Below, one piece after another: positions 18,321 through 32,678 of a stretch of 64,000 nt of DNA. Every line of letters begins with the position of its first letter. Position 1 is the stretch's first letter. The translations under genes and the position numbers were made by a program. The notes below the pieces were generated by a model. That model did no database searches. It worked only from the letters and a program-made list of their open reading frames with translations, and was not told the DNA's origin. This DNA is from Thermoanaerobaculia bacterium. GTDB taxonomy: Bacteria > Acidobacteriota > Thermoanaerobaculia > Thermoanaerobaculales > Sulfomarinibacteraceae. The stretch is taken from contig JAMOWA010000059.1 of the NCBI GenBank assembly GCA_027061805.1, forward strand, positions 124,001-188,000, written 5' to 3'.

Positions 18321-19129
18321 AGCGCCTCCCAGTCCACGGCGTCGCCCCGGAGCACCGGACCCTCGGTGCACACCCGGAGGTGACCGCCATCGGGGGTGGG
18401 GACCACGCACCCCAGGCAGACCCCCAGGCCGCAGGCCATGCGCTCCTCCATGGCCAGGAGGGCCGGGAGGCCGTACGCCCGGCCGAGCTCCGCCACCGCC
18501 CTGAGCATGGGGTTGGGGCCGCAGGCCCACAACTCCGACCATGCGGCCCCGTCCCGGAGACGTCGTTCCACCGCCCCGGTCACCAGGCCCGCCTCGCCCG
18601 CAGTTCCGTCGTCGGTACAGGGAACGAGGACCCCTCCGGTGTCTGCCGCCACCCGGGCGCACCCCTCCGGGTCGATGAGCTCCTCCGCCGTGGCCGCGCC
18701 CACGAACAGATCGCACCGGGTTCCGGCCCCGGCCAGCTCACGGGCGGCGTACAGGAGCGGTGGCAGGCCGATGCCCCCCGCCACCAGGGCCACCGAGCGG
18801 GGTGGCTCCTCCAGTGGAAACCCGTTGCCGAGCGGGCCCAGGACGCGGGTGCCGGTGCCCTCCGGCACGCCCCTCCAGAACGCGGTACCCGGCCCCACCT
18901 CCCTGATCATCAGGTCCAGCCAGCAGCTCTCCTCCCCGGCCCCGAATCCCGCCACCGAGAAGGCACGGCGCCAGAACGGCAAGCCACCCCCGGCGGACTC
19001 CACCATGACGAACTGGCCGGGAACGGGGCGGGGCATGGGGCCATGGACCTCGAGGCGTACCCCGAAGCAGGTGGGGGTGAGCTCCGTGCGGCCCACGAGG
19101 GAGGCGGGAAGGTCGGCGCGCGGTACCAT
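18317..19129 (-). CDS. pyrK: dihydroorotate dehydrogenase electron-transfer subunit
   Basis: A 270-residue ferredoxin-reductase-like protein passing electrons from PyrD to NAD. It has the FAD motif RRAFSVAG, the NAD-binding VAGGIGLPPLLYAA, and a C-terminal 2Fe-2S site with cysteines in CGLGVCLGC and in RVCTEG. Size and layout match PyrK. It is the first gene of pyrKDF. The ATG is inferred, since no strong ribosome site precedes it; CATAAT lies 9 bases upstream, so a leaderless or nearly leaderless transcript is possible. It diverges from the membrane phosphodiesterase-like gene. Confidence 0.93.
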   Translation of the reverse strand: MVPRADLPASLVGRTELTPTCFGVRLEVHGPMPRPVPGQFVMVESAGGGLPFWRRAFSVAGFGAGEESCWLDLMIREVGPGTAFWRGVPEGTGTRVLGPLGNGFPLEEPPRSVALVAGGIGLPPLLYAARELAGAGTRCDLFVGAATAEELIDPEGCARVAADTGGVLVPCTDDGTAGEAGLVTGAVERRLRDGAAWSELWACGPNPMLRAVAELGRAYGLPALLAMEERMACGLGVCLGCVVPTPDGGHLRVCTEGPVLRGDAVDWEAL

Positions 19130-19141
19130 GGCCTGGTGATT

Positions 19142-20728
19142 ATGCGGGTTCGCGGCGAAATCTTCCAGGTCCTGGTTGCCGGGGCGGGGGGCGGCCTCCT
19201 CTTCCTGGTCCTGCTGCTCCGTCTGAACCCCGAGATCCACGAGGTGCCGTGGCACCTCATGAGGGCGGCGGTCCTGTGGGGCCTGTGGGGGGCCGCGGTG
19301 CTGGGGCTGCCCCTGGCCCTCGTCGTCCGGGGGATCCGCAGGGCGGGGTGGCTCGGACACCTCTCCTGCTTCCTCCCACAGGTCGCGGCCATCCTCTTCC
19401 TCCTGGCGGCGGGGCTCGCCCGGGTGAACGCCGACATCCACTCGGCCTTCCTCACGGGAAGCGCCCACAGGATCCTGGGGCAGGACGCCGTGGCATGGCT
19501 CGCCACCGCGCTGGTGCTCCTGGGGGTGGACCGGTGGCTCCGGCGGCGCGGCGATCGGCGCCGGATCGGCGTGGCGGCGGCGATCCTGCTGGTGCTTCCC
19601 GGCCTCCGCCTCCTGACGGAGCCGACCCCGCCGGTGGAGCCGGCCCCCTCCGTGGCGCGCTCCCTGGGGCGGGCGAGCCGGGGCCTGGTGGTGGTGGGCG
19701 TGGAGGGGCTCGACCTCAACCTGCTCCTCGCCAGCGCCTCGGAGGGCCGCTACCCGACCCTGTCCCGCCTCGTGTCCGAGGGGGCATGGGGAGCGCTCAG
19801 GCCCCACAGGCCATTCCTCAGGCGGTCCCAGTGGACCTCCGTCGCCGTGGGTGCCTACCCGCGCGCCCACGGCGTCAAGTCGCGCTGGGCCTGGAAGATC
19901 CACGGGGGGTTCCCCGAGCCGGTCCGCCTCCTCCCCTGGACCCCGGTGGGCTCGGCGTGGCTGCTCCCGCGCCCCGTGAGCCGGCGGGTACCGCCCCCGC
20001 CGTCGCTGCTGCCCCCCCTCTGGGAGCGGCTGGCGGCCGGGGGCATGACCGCGGTGGCCCTCGACTGGCCCGGGGTGTGGGCGCCGGGAACCACCACGGA
20101 GCCTCCGGCCGGCGACCGGAGCTGGGGCACCCTGGAGGTGAACCTCCGGCACTCCCTCGACCTCGCCCTCGCACCGTTCCCCGAGGAGGGCGAGGCGCTG
20201 CACCACTCCCTGGAGCGAGACATGGCCAACCTGGCCGCGGCCCGGCGGGCCCGTCCCTCGTCCGACGCCACCGTGTGGCTCCACCTGGGCGCGCTCGCCA
20301 CCGCGCGGAAGTTCCTGGAGCCCCTCGAGGTGGGGGACACCGACGAGCGGGCCATCCAGGAGCTGGTGCTGGAGATGCTCGACGAGGAGCTCGAGCAGCT
20401 CCTCCTGTGGCGGGCCGAGGCCCTCATTGCGGTGGTGTCCCCCTACGGGTACGCGCGGCCGGACTCGTGGGAACGGCTCCGCCGCCTCCTCGGTGGGGGC
20501 GGCCGGTGGCGCACCTCGCCCCGGTCCTGCCCCGACGGCGTGCTCGTGCTCGTCGGGCAGAACGTGGTTCCCGGCACCCGTTTCGAGGAGGCCAGCCTGG
20601 TGGACGTGGCCCCGACCCTGTGCTACCTCCTGGGCCTGCCCGTGGCCCACTCCATGGAGGGCAACGTGATCCGCGGGGCCGTGGAGCCGTCCTACCTGGC
20701 CCGCACCCCCCTCCGCGTGGTGGACTAG
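19142..20728 (+). CDS. membrane-anchored alkaline-phosphatase-superfamily protein, apparently degenerate
   Basis: A 528-residue protein with about four N-terminal membrane segments (roughly residues 10-30, 40-60, 75-95 and 110-145) and a large outer domain of the alkaline phosphatase / type I phosphodiesterase superfamily, closest in style to COG3379. Family landmarks are QWTSVAVGAYPRAHGVKS, PLWERLAAGGMTAVALDWPG and the C-terminal DVAPTLCYLLGLPVAHSMEG. Where catalytic members have a GxDG strand it reads GVEG, and the metal-binding SDHG strand reads SPYG, so the metal site looks lost. A paralogue lies at 55717-57390. A GTG two codons upstream is an alternative start; the gene diverges from pyrK. 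The function is unknown. Confidence 0.75.
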   Translation: MRVRGEIFQVLVAGAGGGLLFLVLLLRLNPEIHEVPWHLMRAAVLWGLWGAAVLGLPLALVVRGIRRAGWLGHLSCFLPQVAAILFLLAAGLARVNADIHSAFLTGSAHRILGQDAVAWLATALVLLGVDRWLRRRGDRRRIGVAAAILLVLPGLRLLTEPTPPVEPAPSVARSLGRASRGLVVVGVEGLDLNLLLASASEGRYPTLSRLVSEGAWGALRPHRPFLRRSQWTSVAVGAYPRAHGVKSRWAWKIHGGFPEPVRLLPWTPVGSAWLLPRPVSRRVPPPPSLLPPLWERLAAGGMTAVALDWPGVWAPGTTTEPPAGDRSWGTLEVNLRHSLDLALAPFPEEGEALHHSLERDMANLAAARRARPSSDATVWLHLGALATARKFLEPLEVGDTDERAIQELVLEMLDEELEQLLLWRAEALIAVVSPYGYARPDSWERLRRLLGGGGRWRTSPRSCPDGVLVLVGQNVVPGTRFEEASLVDVAPTLCYLLGLPVAHSMEGNVIRGAVEPSYLARTPLRVVD

Positions 20729-20788
20729 GAGCCCACACAGGCCGGGCATTCGCGCCACCGGCCCCGGGGACGCTCCGAACCCGGGCAC

Positions 20789-20843
20789 CCCATTTCTTCA
20801 CCCCTCACTCTTCACTCTTTACTCTTCTACTCTTCGCCCTCTC
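20789..20843. repeat. short pyrimidine-rich CTCTT-type repeat
   Basis: The spacer before polA is almost entirely C and T on the plus strand, with the word ACTCTT or close variants repeated about six times. It is a simple-sequence tract in a GC-rich setting. It sits just upstream of the polA start and could affect its expression, but nothing shows this. Confidence 0.5.
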
Positions 20844-20852
20844 CGGACCGGC

Positions 20853-20858
20853 TATGAT
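20853..20858 (+). promoter_or_regulatory. possible -10 element for polA
   Basis: TATGAT (five of six consensus bases) lies seven bases before the polA ATG. No -35 match is visible at normal spacing. If used, the polA message would start at or next to its ATG. Confidence 0.3.
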
Positions 20859-20865
20859 CTGGGGC

Positions 20866-23385
20866 ATGGAACGGCTTCTCCTGGTGGACGGGCACTCGAA
20901 CCTCTACCGCGCGCACTTCGCCCTGCGCGACAACCTGACGGCGCCCGACGGCACCCCCACCGGTGCCACCTACGGCTTCCTCCGGATGCTCCACCGCCTC
21001 CTGGAGCAGCTGGAGCCCTCCCACGTGGGCGTGGCGTTCGACGTCAGCCGGGTCACCTTCCGCACCCGGCTGGACGAACGCTACAAGGCCCACAGGAAAC
21101 CCATGCCCGAGGAGCTGGCCGTCCAGATCCCCCAGGTCCGGGAGGCCCTGGTCCACCTGGGGATCCCCATCCTGGAGCTTCCCGACTACGAGGCCGACGA
21201 CGTGATGGGGACCCTGGCCCACCGGGCCATGGCCGTCCCGCTGGAGACCGTGATCGCCACCTCGGACAAGGACATGCTCCAGCTGGTGCGCGACCCCTGG
21301 ATCAGGGTCTGGCACACTCGCCACGAGCGGCTCCTGGACGAGGCGGCCACCGAGGAGCTCTTCGGCGTCCCGCCCCACCAGGTGATCCACGTCCTGGCGC
21401 TGGAGGGTGACAGCTCGGACAACATCCCGGGGTGCCGCGGGATCGGCAAGAAGGGCGCCCGCGAGCTGATCCGGAGGTGGGGCTCCGTGCAGGCGCTGTA
21501 CGAGCACCTGGACGAGGTGACCCCCACCCGGGCCCGGAACGCCCTGGCGGCCCACCGGGAGGAGGTGGAGCTCTCCCTGGAGCTGGTGAGGATCCGCACC
21601 GACCTCGACCTGCCGCTGGACCTGGACGCCCTCGCGCGGTCCGAACCCGACACCGCCGCCCTGGCGGAGCTCTACCGGCGGCTCGGCTTCACCTCCCTCC
21701 TGGCGGAGCTGGACCTGACCGGGGACCGTGCCGGGGCGCTCTCCGTGGAGACCGGGAGCGCCGGAGAGCTCGCCGCGGTCGCGGGCGGCCTCCACGTGGA
21801 GGACGGCCTCGCCGCGGCCACGGACGGCCGGCGCGTGGTGGCGTGCCGCGCCGGGGCCGAGGAGCTGGCCGAGGCCCTTTGCGGCCCGCTGGATGGCCAC
21901 ACGGTCCACGAGAGCAAGGAGCTCCTGAGGTTGCTCCGGGACCACGGCAGGACCTGGGACTCCCCGCCCCGCGACCTGTCGCTGGGGGCCTACCTGCTGA
22001 ACCCCGGCGAGGACATGTCCCTCGCCGCCGTCGCCCGACGCCACCTGGCCGTGCTGCCCGCCACCCCCGAGGCCGCCGACCTGGAGCTCGCGGACGTGGC
22101 CGAGCGGGCGCTGTGGGTCCACCGGGCCGCGGAGACCGTCTTCGCGGAGCTGGAGGAGGAGGGCCTCACCGGGGTCTACGAGCGCCTGGAGGCGCCGCTG
22201 GTTCCCGTGCTGGAGGCCATGGAGCGCTGGGGGATCCGCCTGGACCGCGCCGTGCTCGAGGAGCTCTCCCGGCGGCTGGCCGCCTCCCTGGCGGAGCTGG
22301 AGACCGAGATCCACGCCGAGGCCGGCGAGGAGTTCAACATCAACTCCTCCCAGCAGCTCGGGGTGATCCTCTTCGAGAAGCTGGGCTACCCCGTGCTCAG
22401 GCGGACCGCAAAGACCCGCCGCCCATCCACCGGCGTGGAGGTCCTCACGGAGCTGGCCGGGCGGGGATACCGGCTGCCGGCGCTCATCCTGGAGTACCGG
22501 GAACAGGCCAAGCTCAAGTCCACCTACGTGGACGCGCTGCCCCGGCAGGTGGGCCCGGACGGCCGCATCCACACCCGCTTCCACCAGACGGTCACCGCCA
22601 CGGGCCGGCTCTCCTCCTCGGACCCCAACCTCCAGAACATCCCGGTGAGGACCGAGCTGGGCCGCGAGGTCCGGCGGGCCTTCGTGGCGGACGAGGGGTA
22701 CCTCCTGGTGGCCGCGGACTACTCCCAGATCGAGCTGCGGGTGCTGGCCCACATGTCGGGCGATGCCACCCTGGTGGCGGCCTTCGAGGCGGGCGAGGAC
22801 ATCCACCGCGCCACGGCGGCCGCCGTTCTGGGCAAGCCCGTCACGGAGGTCACGCCCCGCGAGCGCCGGGCCGCCAAGACGGTGAACTTCGGCCTCATCT
22901 ACGGCATGGGCGCCTACTCCCTGGCCCGGGACCTGGGCGTGACGCCCGCCGAGGCGCAGGCCTTCATCGACGCCTACTTCGAGCGCTTCCCCGGCGTGAA
23001 GGCCCACATGGACGCCCTGCGGGAACGCGCCCGTCGGGAGGGACGGGTCTCCACCCTGTTCGGCCGGTTCCGCCGGATCGCCAACCTCGACCACCCCTCG
23101 GCCAACGTCCGGGCCGCCGCCGAGCGCATGGCCATCAACGCACCCATCCAGGGGACCGCCGCGGACATCATCAAGATGGCCATGATCGCCGTCCACGGAG
23201 CTCTCGCGGGTTCGACCACCCGGCTCCTGCTCCAGGTCCACGACGAGCTGATCCTGGAGGCACCCGAGGGCGACGCCCCGGCCGTGGCCTCCCGGGTGAA
23301 GGGAATCATGGAGGGCATCACCGAGCTGCGCGTGCCCCTGGTGGTGGACGTGAACACCGGCCGCTCCTGGTACGACGCGAAGTAG
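20866..23385 (+). CDS. polA: DNA polymerase I
   Basis: An 839-residue family A polymerase for gap filling and Okazaki primer removal. The N-terminal 5' nuclease domain (about 1-290) has LVDGHSNLYRAHFAL, DYEADDVMGTLA, TSDKDMLQLV and GDSSDNIPGCRGIGKK. The polymerase domain has motif A DYSQIELRVLAH, motif B RRAAKTVNFGLIYGMG and motif C QVHDE. The middle domain is short and lacks the DxE and later Asp residues of a 3'-5' exonuclease, so proofreading is probably absent, as in Taq polymerase. The ATG giving MERLLLVDGHSN is preferred; another ATG lies 12 bases upstream. Confidence 0.96.
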   Translation: MERLLLVDGHSNLYRAHFALRDNLTAPDGTPTGATYGFLRMLHRLLEQLEPSHVGVAFDVSRVTFRTRLDERYKAHRKPMPEELAVQIPQVREALVHLGIPILELPDYEADDVMGTLAHRAMAVPLETVIATSDKDMLQLVRDPWIRVWHTRHERLLDEAATEELFGVPPHQVIHVLALEGDSSDNIPGCRGIGKKGARELIRRWGSVQALYEHLDEVTPTRARNALAAHREEVELSLELVRIRTDLDLPLDLDALARSEPDTAALAELYRRLGFTSLLAELDLTGDRAGALSVETGSAGELAAVAGGLHVEDGLAAATDGRRVVACRAGAEELAEALCGPLDGHTVHESKELLRLLRDHGRTWDSPPRDLSLGAYLLNPGEDMSLAAVARRHLAVLPATPEAADLELADVAERALWVHRAAETVFAELEEEGLTGVYERLEAPLVPVLEAMERWGIRLDRAVLEELSRRLAASLAELETEIHAEAGEEFNINSSQQLGVILFEKLGYPVLRRTAKTRRPSTGVEVLTELAGRGYRLPALILEYREQAKLKSTYVDALPRQVGPDGRIHTRFHQTVTATGRLSSSDPNLQNIPVRTELGREVRRAFVADEGYLLVAADYSQIELRVLAHMSGDATLVAAFEAGEDIHRATAAAVLGKPVTEVTPRERRAAKTVNFGLIYGMGAYSLARDLGVTPAEAQAFIDAYFERFPGVKAHMDALRERARREGRVSTLFGRFRRIANLDHPSANVRAAAERMAINAPIQGTAADIIKMAMIAVHGALAGSTTRLLLQVHDELILEAPEGDAPAVASRVKGIMEGITELRVPLVVDVNTGRSWYDAK

Positions 23386-23389
23386 GGCC

Positions 23390-24319
23390 TCAGCCCTCCG
23401 TGCCGAGGCGGACCAGGTCGGAGAAGAGATCGAAGGCGTGACGGGTCCGGAGCGCCGGGTCCAGGAGGCTCCCGGTGGGCTCCGCACCGTGGACGAGACG
23501 CTCCCCCTCCCGCTCCATCCAGATCCGCCGCCACGGTGCCTCCCCGCCGGGAAAGAGCACCTCCCAGCCCTCCCCGCTCTCCCGGAGCGCGCCCCGCAGC
23601 CGGACCTCCCCGGCCACCTCGAGCACCACCTCGCCCCGGTGGACCTCCACCTCCGTCACCCCCTCGCGCCGCTCGAGGACGGCCACGGCGTCGGCCCACG
23701 CTCCGGCCACCAGCGCGAGATCCCGCCGCACCTCGACCCGCTGGGTGGCCTGGGTGGGGGGCGGCTCCAGCCCCTCCAGGCAGGCCGGGTCGAGCCGGCG
23801 CGTCCGCACGAGGAGGCGGTCGAGGTCCGCGGTGCCCACGGGAACCACCGCGCGGCTGAACAGGTCGTCGATCTCCAGGAGCCCACCGCGGAGAAGGAAC
23901 CGCTCCGTGGGGCCGAACCACAGGAGCTCGAACCCCGCACCCATCCCGCTCCCCTCCTCCTCCGGTTCCAGAAGGACCTCCTCCCTGCCCCCGGCCTCCC
24001 GCAGGACCCGTCCACCCTCCAGGCGGTAGGCGCCCCCGGGGCCCTCGGTCTCCCGCGAGGTCGCCACAACGGGTACGCCGCAGCCCGTCAGCGTCTCACC
24101 GTCGGACACGAAGGGCGCGCCGCCGCCGAGGCCCCGGCCCCATCGGACCACGCTCCCGGCGAGGGATCCGAGGACCTCCGCCACCTCCCCGAGGCCACGG
24201 CACCACCCGCGTTCGAGGACCGCCTCCGGCGGATCCGGCGGGCCTCCGGCCACCCCCCGCACCACGAGCCGGGCCATGCCCGCCGCGGCCGCACCCGCCG
24301 GCGAGGGAGATCCCCGCAT
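23390..24319 (-). CDS. hypothetical protein, no recognised family
   Basis: A 309-residue frame with no stop, no signal peptide and no membrane span. It is rich in Glu, Arg, Gly and Leu, with beta-type alternation in the second half (EVEVHRGEVVLEVAGEVRLRG). A CGVPVV and two other scattered cysteines do not form a motif. Coding is supported by tight packing (4 bases from the convergent polA stop), by third-position GC bias, and by a likely promoter upstream. I would guess a cytoplasmic protein from the lack of export signals. An internal ATG (MARLVV, residue 15) is an alternative start. Confidence 0.55.
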   Translation of the reverse strand: MRGSPSPAGAAAAGMARLVVRGVAGGPPDPPEAVLERGWCRGLGEVAEVLGSLAGSVVRWGRGLGGGAPFVSDGETLTGCGVPVVATSRETEGPGGAYRLEGGRVLREAGGREEVLLEPEEEGSGMGAGFELLWFGPTERFLLRGGLLEIDDLFSRAVVPVGTADLDRLLVRTRRLDPACLEGLEPPPTQATQRVEVRRDLALVAGAWADAVAVLERREGVTEVEVHRGEVVLEVAGEVRLRGALRESGEGWEVLFPGGEAPWRRIWMEREGERLVHGAEPTGSLLDPALRTRHAFDLFSDLVRLGTEG

Positions 24320-24322
24320 CCC

Positions 24323-24463
24323 TCAGCCGCCCAGCCATCCCATCACGGGGGTGTACCCGTCGCCCAGCAGGACCGGATCCTCGCTCCTGGCATCGGCGCC
24401 GTGCTGCATCGCCACGGGACGAGGGCCCCTCGTTGCCTCCACCCTCACAGGACCGTCTCCCAT
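24323..24463 (-). CDS. possible 46-residue small protein
   Basis: A short frame starting MGDGPVRVEATRGP and ending VMGWLGG, with no membrane segment or cysteine. GGGGAGG lies upstream of the ATG at workable spacing and a promoter-like element ends about 35 bases before it. The stop is 4 bases from the next gene on the same strand, which suggests a two-gene transcript. It is too short to prove by sequence alone. Confidence 0.4.
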   Translation of the reverse strand: MGDGPVRVEATRGPRPVAMQHGADARSEDPVLLGDGYTPVMGWLGG

Positions 24464-24497
24464 GGGCGCCTCCCCGGTCGTGGATCCCACGACGGAA

Positions 24498-24526
24498 TGT
24501 ACACCTCCACCAGGGATTGAGGTCAA
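24498..24526 (-). promoter_or_regulatory. promoter within the end of pdxT
   Basis: On the minus strand TTGACC overlaps the pdxT stop codon, followed at 17-19 bases by TGTACATT, which offers several -10 registers. It would drive the 46-residue frame and the 309-residue protein downstream. Confidence 0.4.
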
Positions 24527-25104
24527 CCGCCGTTCTGCTCCGACATGCGGAGGAAGAGGCGGTGGACGCGGAGATCGTCGGTCAGCTCGGGGTGGTAGGT
24601 GGCGGCCAGCACCCGGCCGGAGCGCACGAGCACGGGGTCCTCGTCCCGCCACGCCAGGACCTCCATCTCCGGCCCGACCTCCACGATCCGGGGCGCCCTG
24701 ATGAACACCCCCTCCGCGCTGGGCGGCTCGCCCAGGGCCGGGGCCAGCCGGAGGGGCACCACCGCCGAGGCCACCTGCCGGCCGTAGGCGTTGCGCTGCA
24801 CCCGGAGGTCCAGGAGGCCCAGCGACTCCTGTGGCGGCTCCACCCTCCTGGCCAGCAGGACGACCCCGGCGCAGGTGCCCAGCAGCGGCAGCCCCTCCGT
24901 GGCCCTCGCCAGGAGACGCTCGAAGAGCCCGTCCCTGTGGAGAAGGTTGAGCATGGTGGTGGACTCCCCTCCCGGGATCACGAGCGCCTCCACCCCCTCG
25001 AGCTCGGAGGCGGTCCGGACGGGGACCGCGGAAGCACCGGCACGCTCCAGGGCCCGGGCGTGGGCGTCGAAGTCGCCCTGGAGGGCGAGGACACCGACAG
25101 GCAT
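24523..25104 (-). CDS. pdxT: pyridoxal 5'-phosphate synthase glutaminase subunit
   Basis: A 193-residue class I glutaminase that supplies ammonia to PdxS for direct synthesis of pyridoxal phosphate. The triad is Cys78 in LLGTCAG with His171 and Glu173 in TYHPEL; PGGESTT and the RNAYGRQ segment are also typical. The ATG overlaps the pdxS stop as ATGA, so the two subunits are translationally coupled. The host therefore makes PLP by the DXP-independent route, which also supplies the cofactor of the tryptophanase encoded in this window. Confidence 0.95.
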   Translation of the reverse strand: MPVGVLALQGDFDAHARALERAGASAVPVRTASELEGVEALVIPGGESTTMLNLLHRDGLFERLLARATEGLPLLGTCAGVVLLARRVEPPQESLGLLDLRVQRNAYGRQVASAVVPLRLAPALGEPPSAEGVFIRAPRIVEVGPEMEVLAWRDEDPVLVRSGRVLAATYHPELTDDLRVHRLFLRMSEQNGG

Positions 25105-25991
25105 CACCACCCCCGGCGGGACAGCATCTCCTCGGGAGTGAGCTTGCCGATGTCGAGGCCGGACATGGGGTCGCCCAGGCCTCGGGAGAGCTCGGCGAGC
25201 CTCGCGGGGTCCTGCCAGTGGGTGACGGCGCCCACGATGGCCCTGGCGCGGACCTCCGGGTCCGAGGACTTGAAGATCCCCGAGCCCACGAAGACCGACT
25301 CCGCCCCCAGCATCATGCACAGGGCGGCGTCGGCGGGCGTGGCCACGCCCCCCGCTGCGAAGTTGGGCACGGGAAGCCTGCCGTGCTCCGCCACCCAGCA
25401 CACGAGCTCGTAGGGGGCCTGGAGGCGCTTGGCCTCGGCCATGAGCTCGTGCTCGTCCAGGATGGTCAGAGTGCGGATCTCCCGCCCCACCGTCCGGAGG
25501 TGCCGGACGGCCTCCACGATGTTGCCGGATCCGGCCTCGCCCTTGGTGCGGATCATGGCGGCACCCTCGCCGATGCGCCGGAGCGCCTCGCCAAGGTTCC
25601 GGCACCCGCAGACGAAGGGCACCTTGAAGGGATGCTTGTTGACGTGGTTCTCCTCGTCGGCAGGGGTCAGGACCTCGCTCTCGTCGATGAAGTCCACCTC
25701 CAGCGCCTCCAGGATCCTCGCCTCGGCCACGTGCCCGATACGGCACTTGGCCATCACGGGGATGGACACGGTCTCCTGGATCTCCCGGATCTTCTCCACC
25801 GCCGCCATGCGGGCCACGCCGCCCTCGGACCGGATATCCGCGGGAACCCTCTCCAGGGCCATCACGGCCGCCGCTCCCGCGGCCTCGGCGATACGGGCCT
25901 GCTCGGCGGTGGTCACGTCCATGATCACCCCGCCCTTGAGCATCTCGGCGAGACCGACCTTCACACGGAACTGGGGATCGTCAAAGCGCAT
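25104..25991 (-). CDS. pdxS: pyridoxal 5'-phosphate synthase subunit PdxS
   Basis: A 295-residue TIM-barrel synthase that builds PLP from ribose 5-phosphate, glyceraldehyde 3-phosphate and ammonia. The sequence is highly conserved: [48 protein letters not shown] and [18 protein letters not shown]. The two catalytic lysines lie in the first and last of these regions. GGAGGCAACC precedes the ATG. A TACAAT -10 element lies about 40 bases upstream. It heads the pdxS-pdxT pair. Confidence 0.97.
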   Translation of the reverse strand: MRFDDPQFRVKVGLAEMLKGGVIMDVTTAEQARIAEAAGAAAVMALERVPADIRSEGGVARMAAVEKIREIQETVSIPVMAKCRIGHVAEARILEALEVDFIDESEVLTPADEENHVNKHPFKVPFVCGCRNLGEALRRIGEGAAMIRTKGEAGSGNIVEAVRHLRTVGREIRTLTILDEHELMAEAKRLQAPYELVCWVAEHGRLPVPNFAAGGVATPADAALCMMLGAESVFVGSGIFKSSDPEVRARAIVGAVTHWQDPARLAELSRGLGDPMSGLDIGKLTPEEMLSRRGW

Positions 25992-26030
25992 GGTTGCCTC
26001 CTGCCGCCCCGGCCGGGCGGCGCACCGCAC

Positions 26031-26036
26031 ATTGTA
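26031..26036 (-). promoter_or_regulatory. possible -10 element for pdxS
   Basis: TACAAT on the minus strand, 39 bases upstream of the pdxS ATG and just past the stop of the preceding CPBP gene. No clear -35 is visible. Confidence 0.35.
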
Positions 26037-26044
26037 CACACCGG

Positions 26045-26597
26045 TCATGCCTCCGTGGCGGGACGCCGTGTCAGACGGAGGAAACCGATCAGGTTCACGA
26101 GGATGTGGGCCGTGGCCGCAGCCGGGTACCCCCACCGTGCGAAGAGGGCCCCGAGCACCAGGCCGAAGACCAGGGCCGTGACGGGCCACAGCCATGCCCC
26201 GCGGTCCGGGATCACGTGCAGGAGCGCGAAGAGCACCGCCGCGGGAACCAGGCCGATCATGGGCTGGAGCAGGGCCCGCACCAGGGCCTCCTCCGCGAGG
26301 CCCGAGAGCACCGCGATCGCCGCGCCATCCACGCCCGTCCAGGTGCCCAGGAGGCCCCTCTGGATCCCCTCCAGACGGCGGCCGGCTGGAAGCCACGAAA
26401 GGCCGATCCCGGCCAGGGCGAGGAGGAGACCGGCGCCCGAGCCGGCACCGAGGCCCGCAAGAAGCTGGCCCCGTGGCGCCAGGCCGGCCAGGGGCGAACC
26501 GTCGCGGATCCCGAGCCCCACGAGGGCGACGACGGCGAGGATCCCCTCCTGGTGGGCGATCCTTCCGGGGGGGAGCTCCGGCGTGGTGGCGGGGTCC

Positions 26598-26611
<14 letters not shown>
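26045..26611 (-). CDS. CPBP family intramembrane glutamic endopeptidase-like protein
   Basis: A 188-residue multi-span membrane protein with the CPBP (Abi/CAAX-protease-like) motifs in order: [11 protein letters not shown] (EExxxR), FALLHV (FxxxH), and the late AHILVN (HxxxN). At least five hydrophobic segments are visible. Members cleave CAAX-like or other membrane substrates or assist bacteriocin immunity; the target here cannot be read. The ATG overlaps the 3' end of gyrA by 14 bases, so it is probably expressed from the gyrBA message. That pairing is likely positional rather than functional. Confidence 0.85.
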
Positions 26612-29129
<2,518 letters not shown>

Positions 29130-29131
29130 GC

Positions 29132-32673
<3,542 letters not shown>

Positions 32674-32678
32674 CCGTC

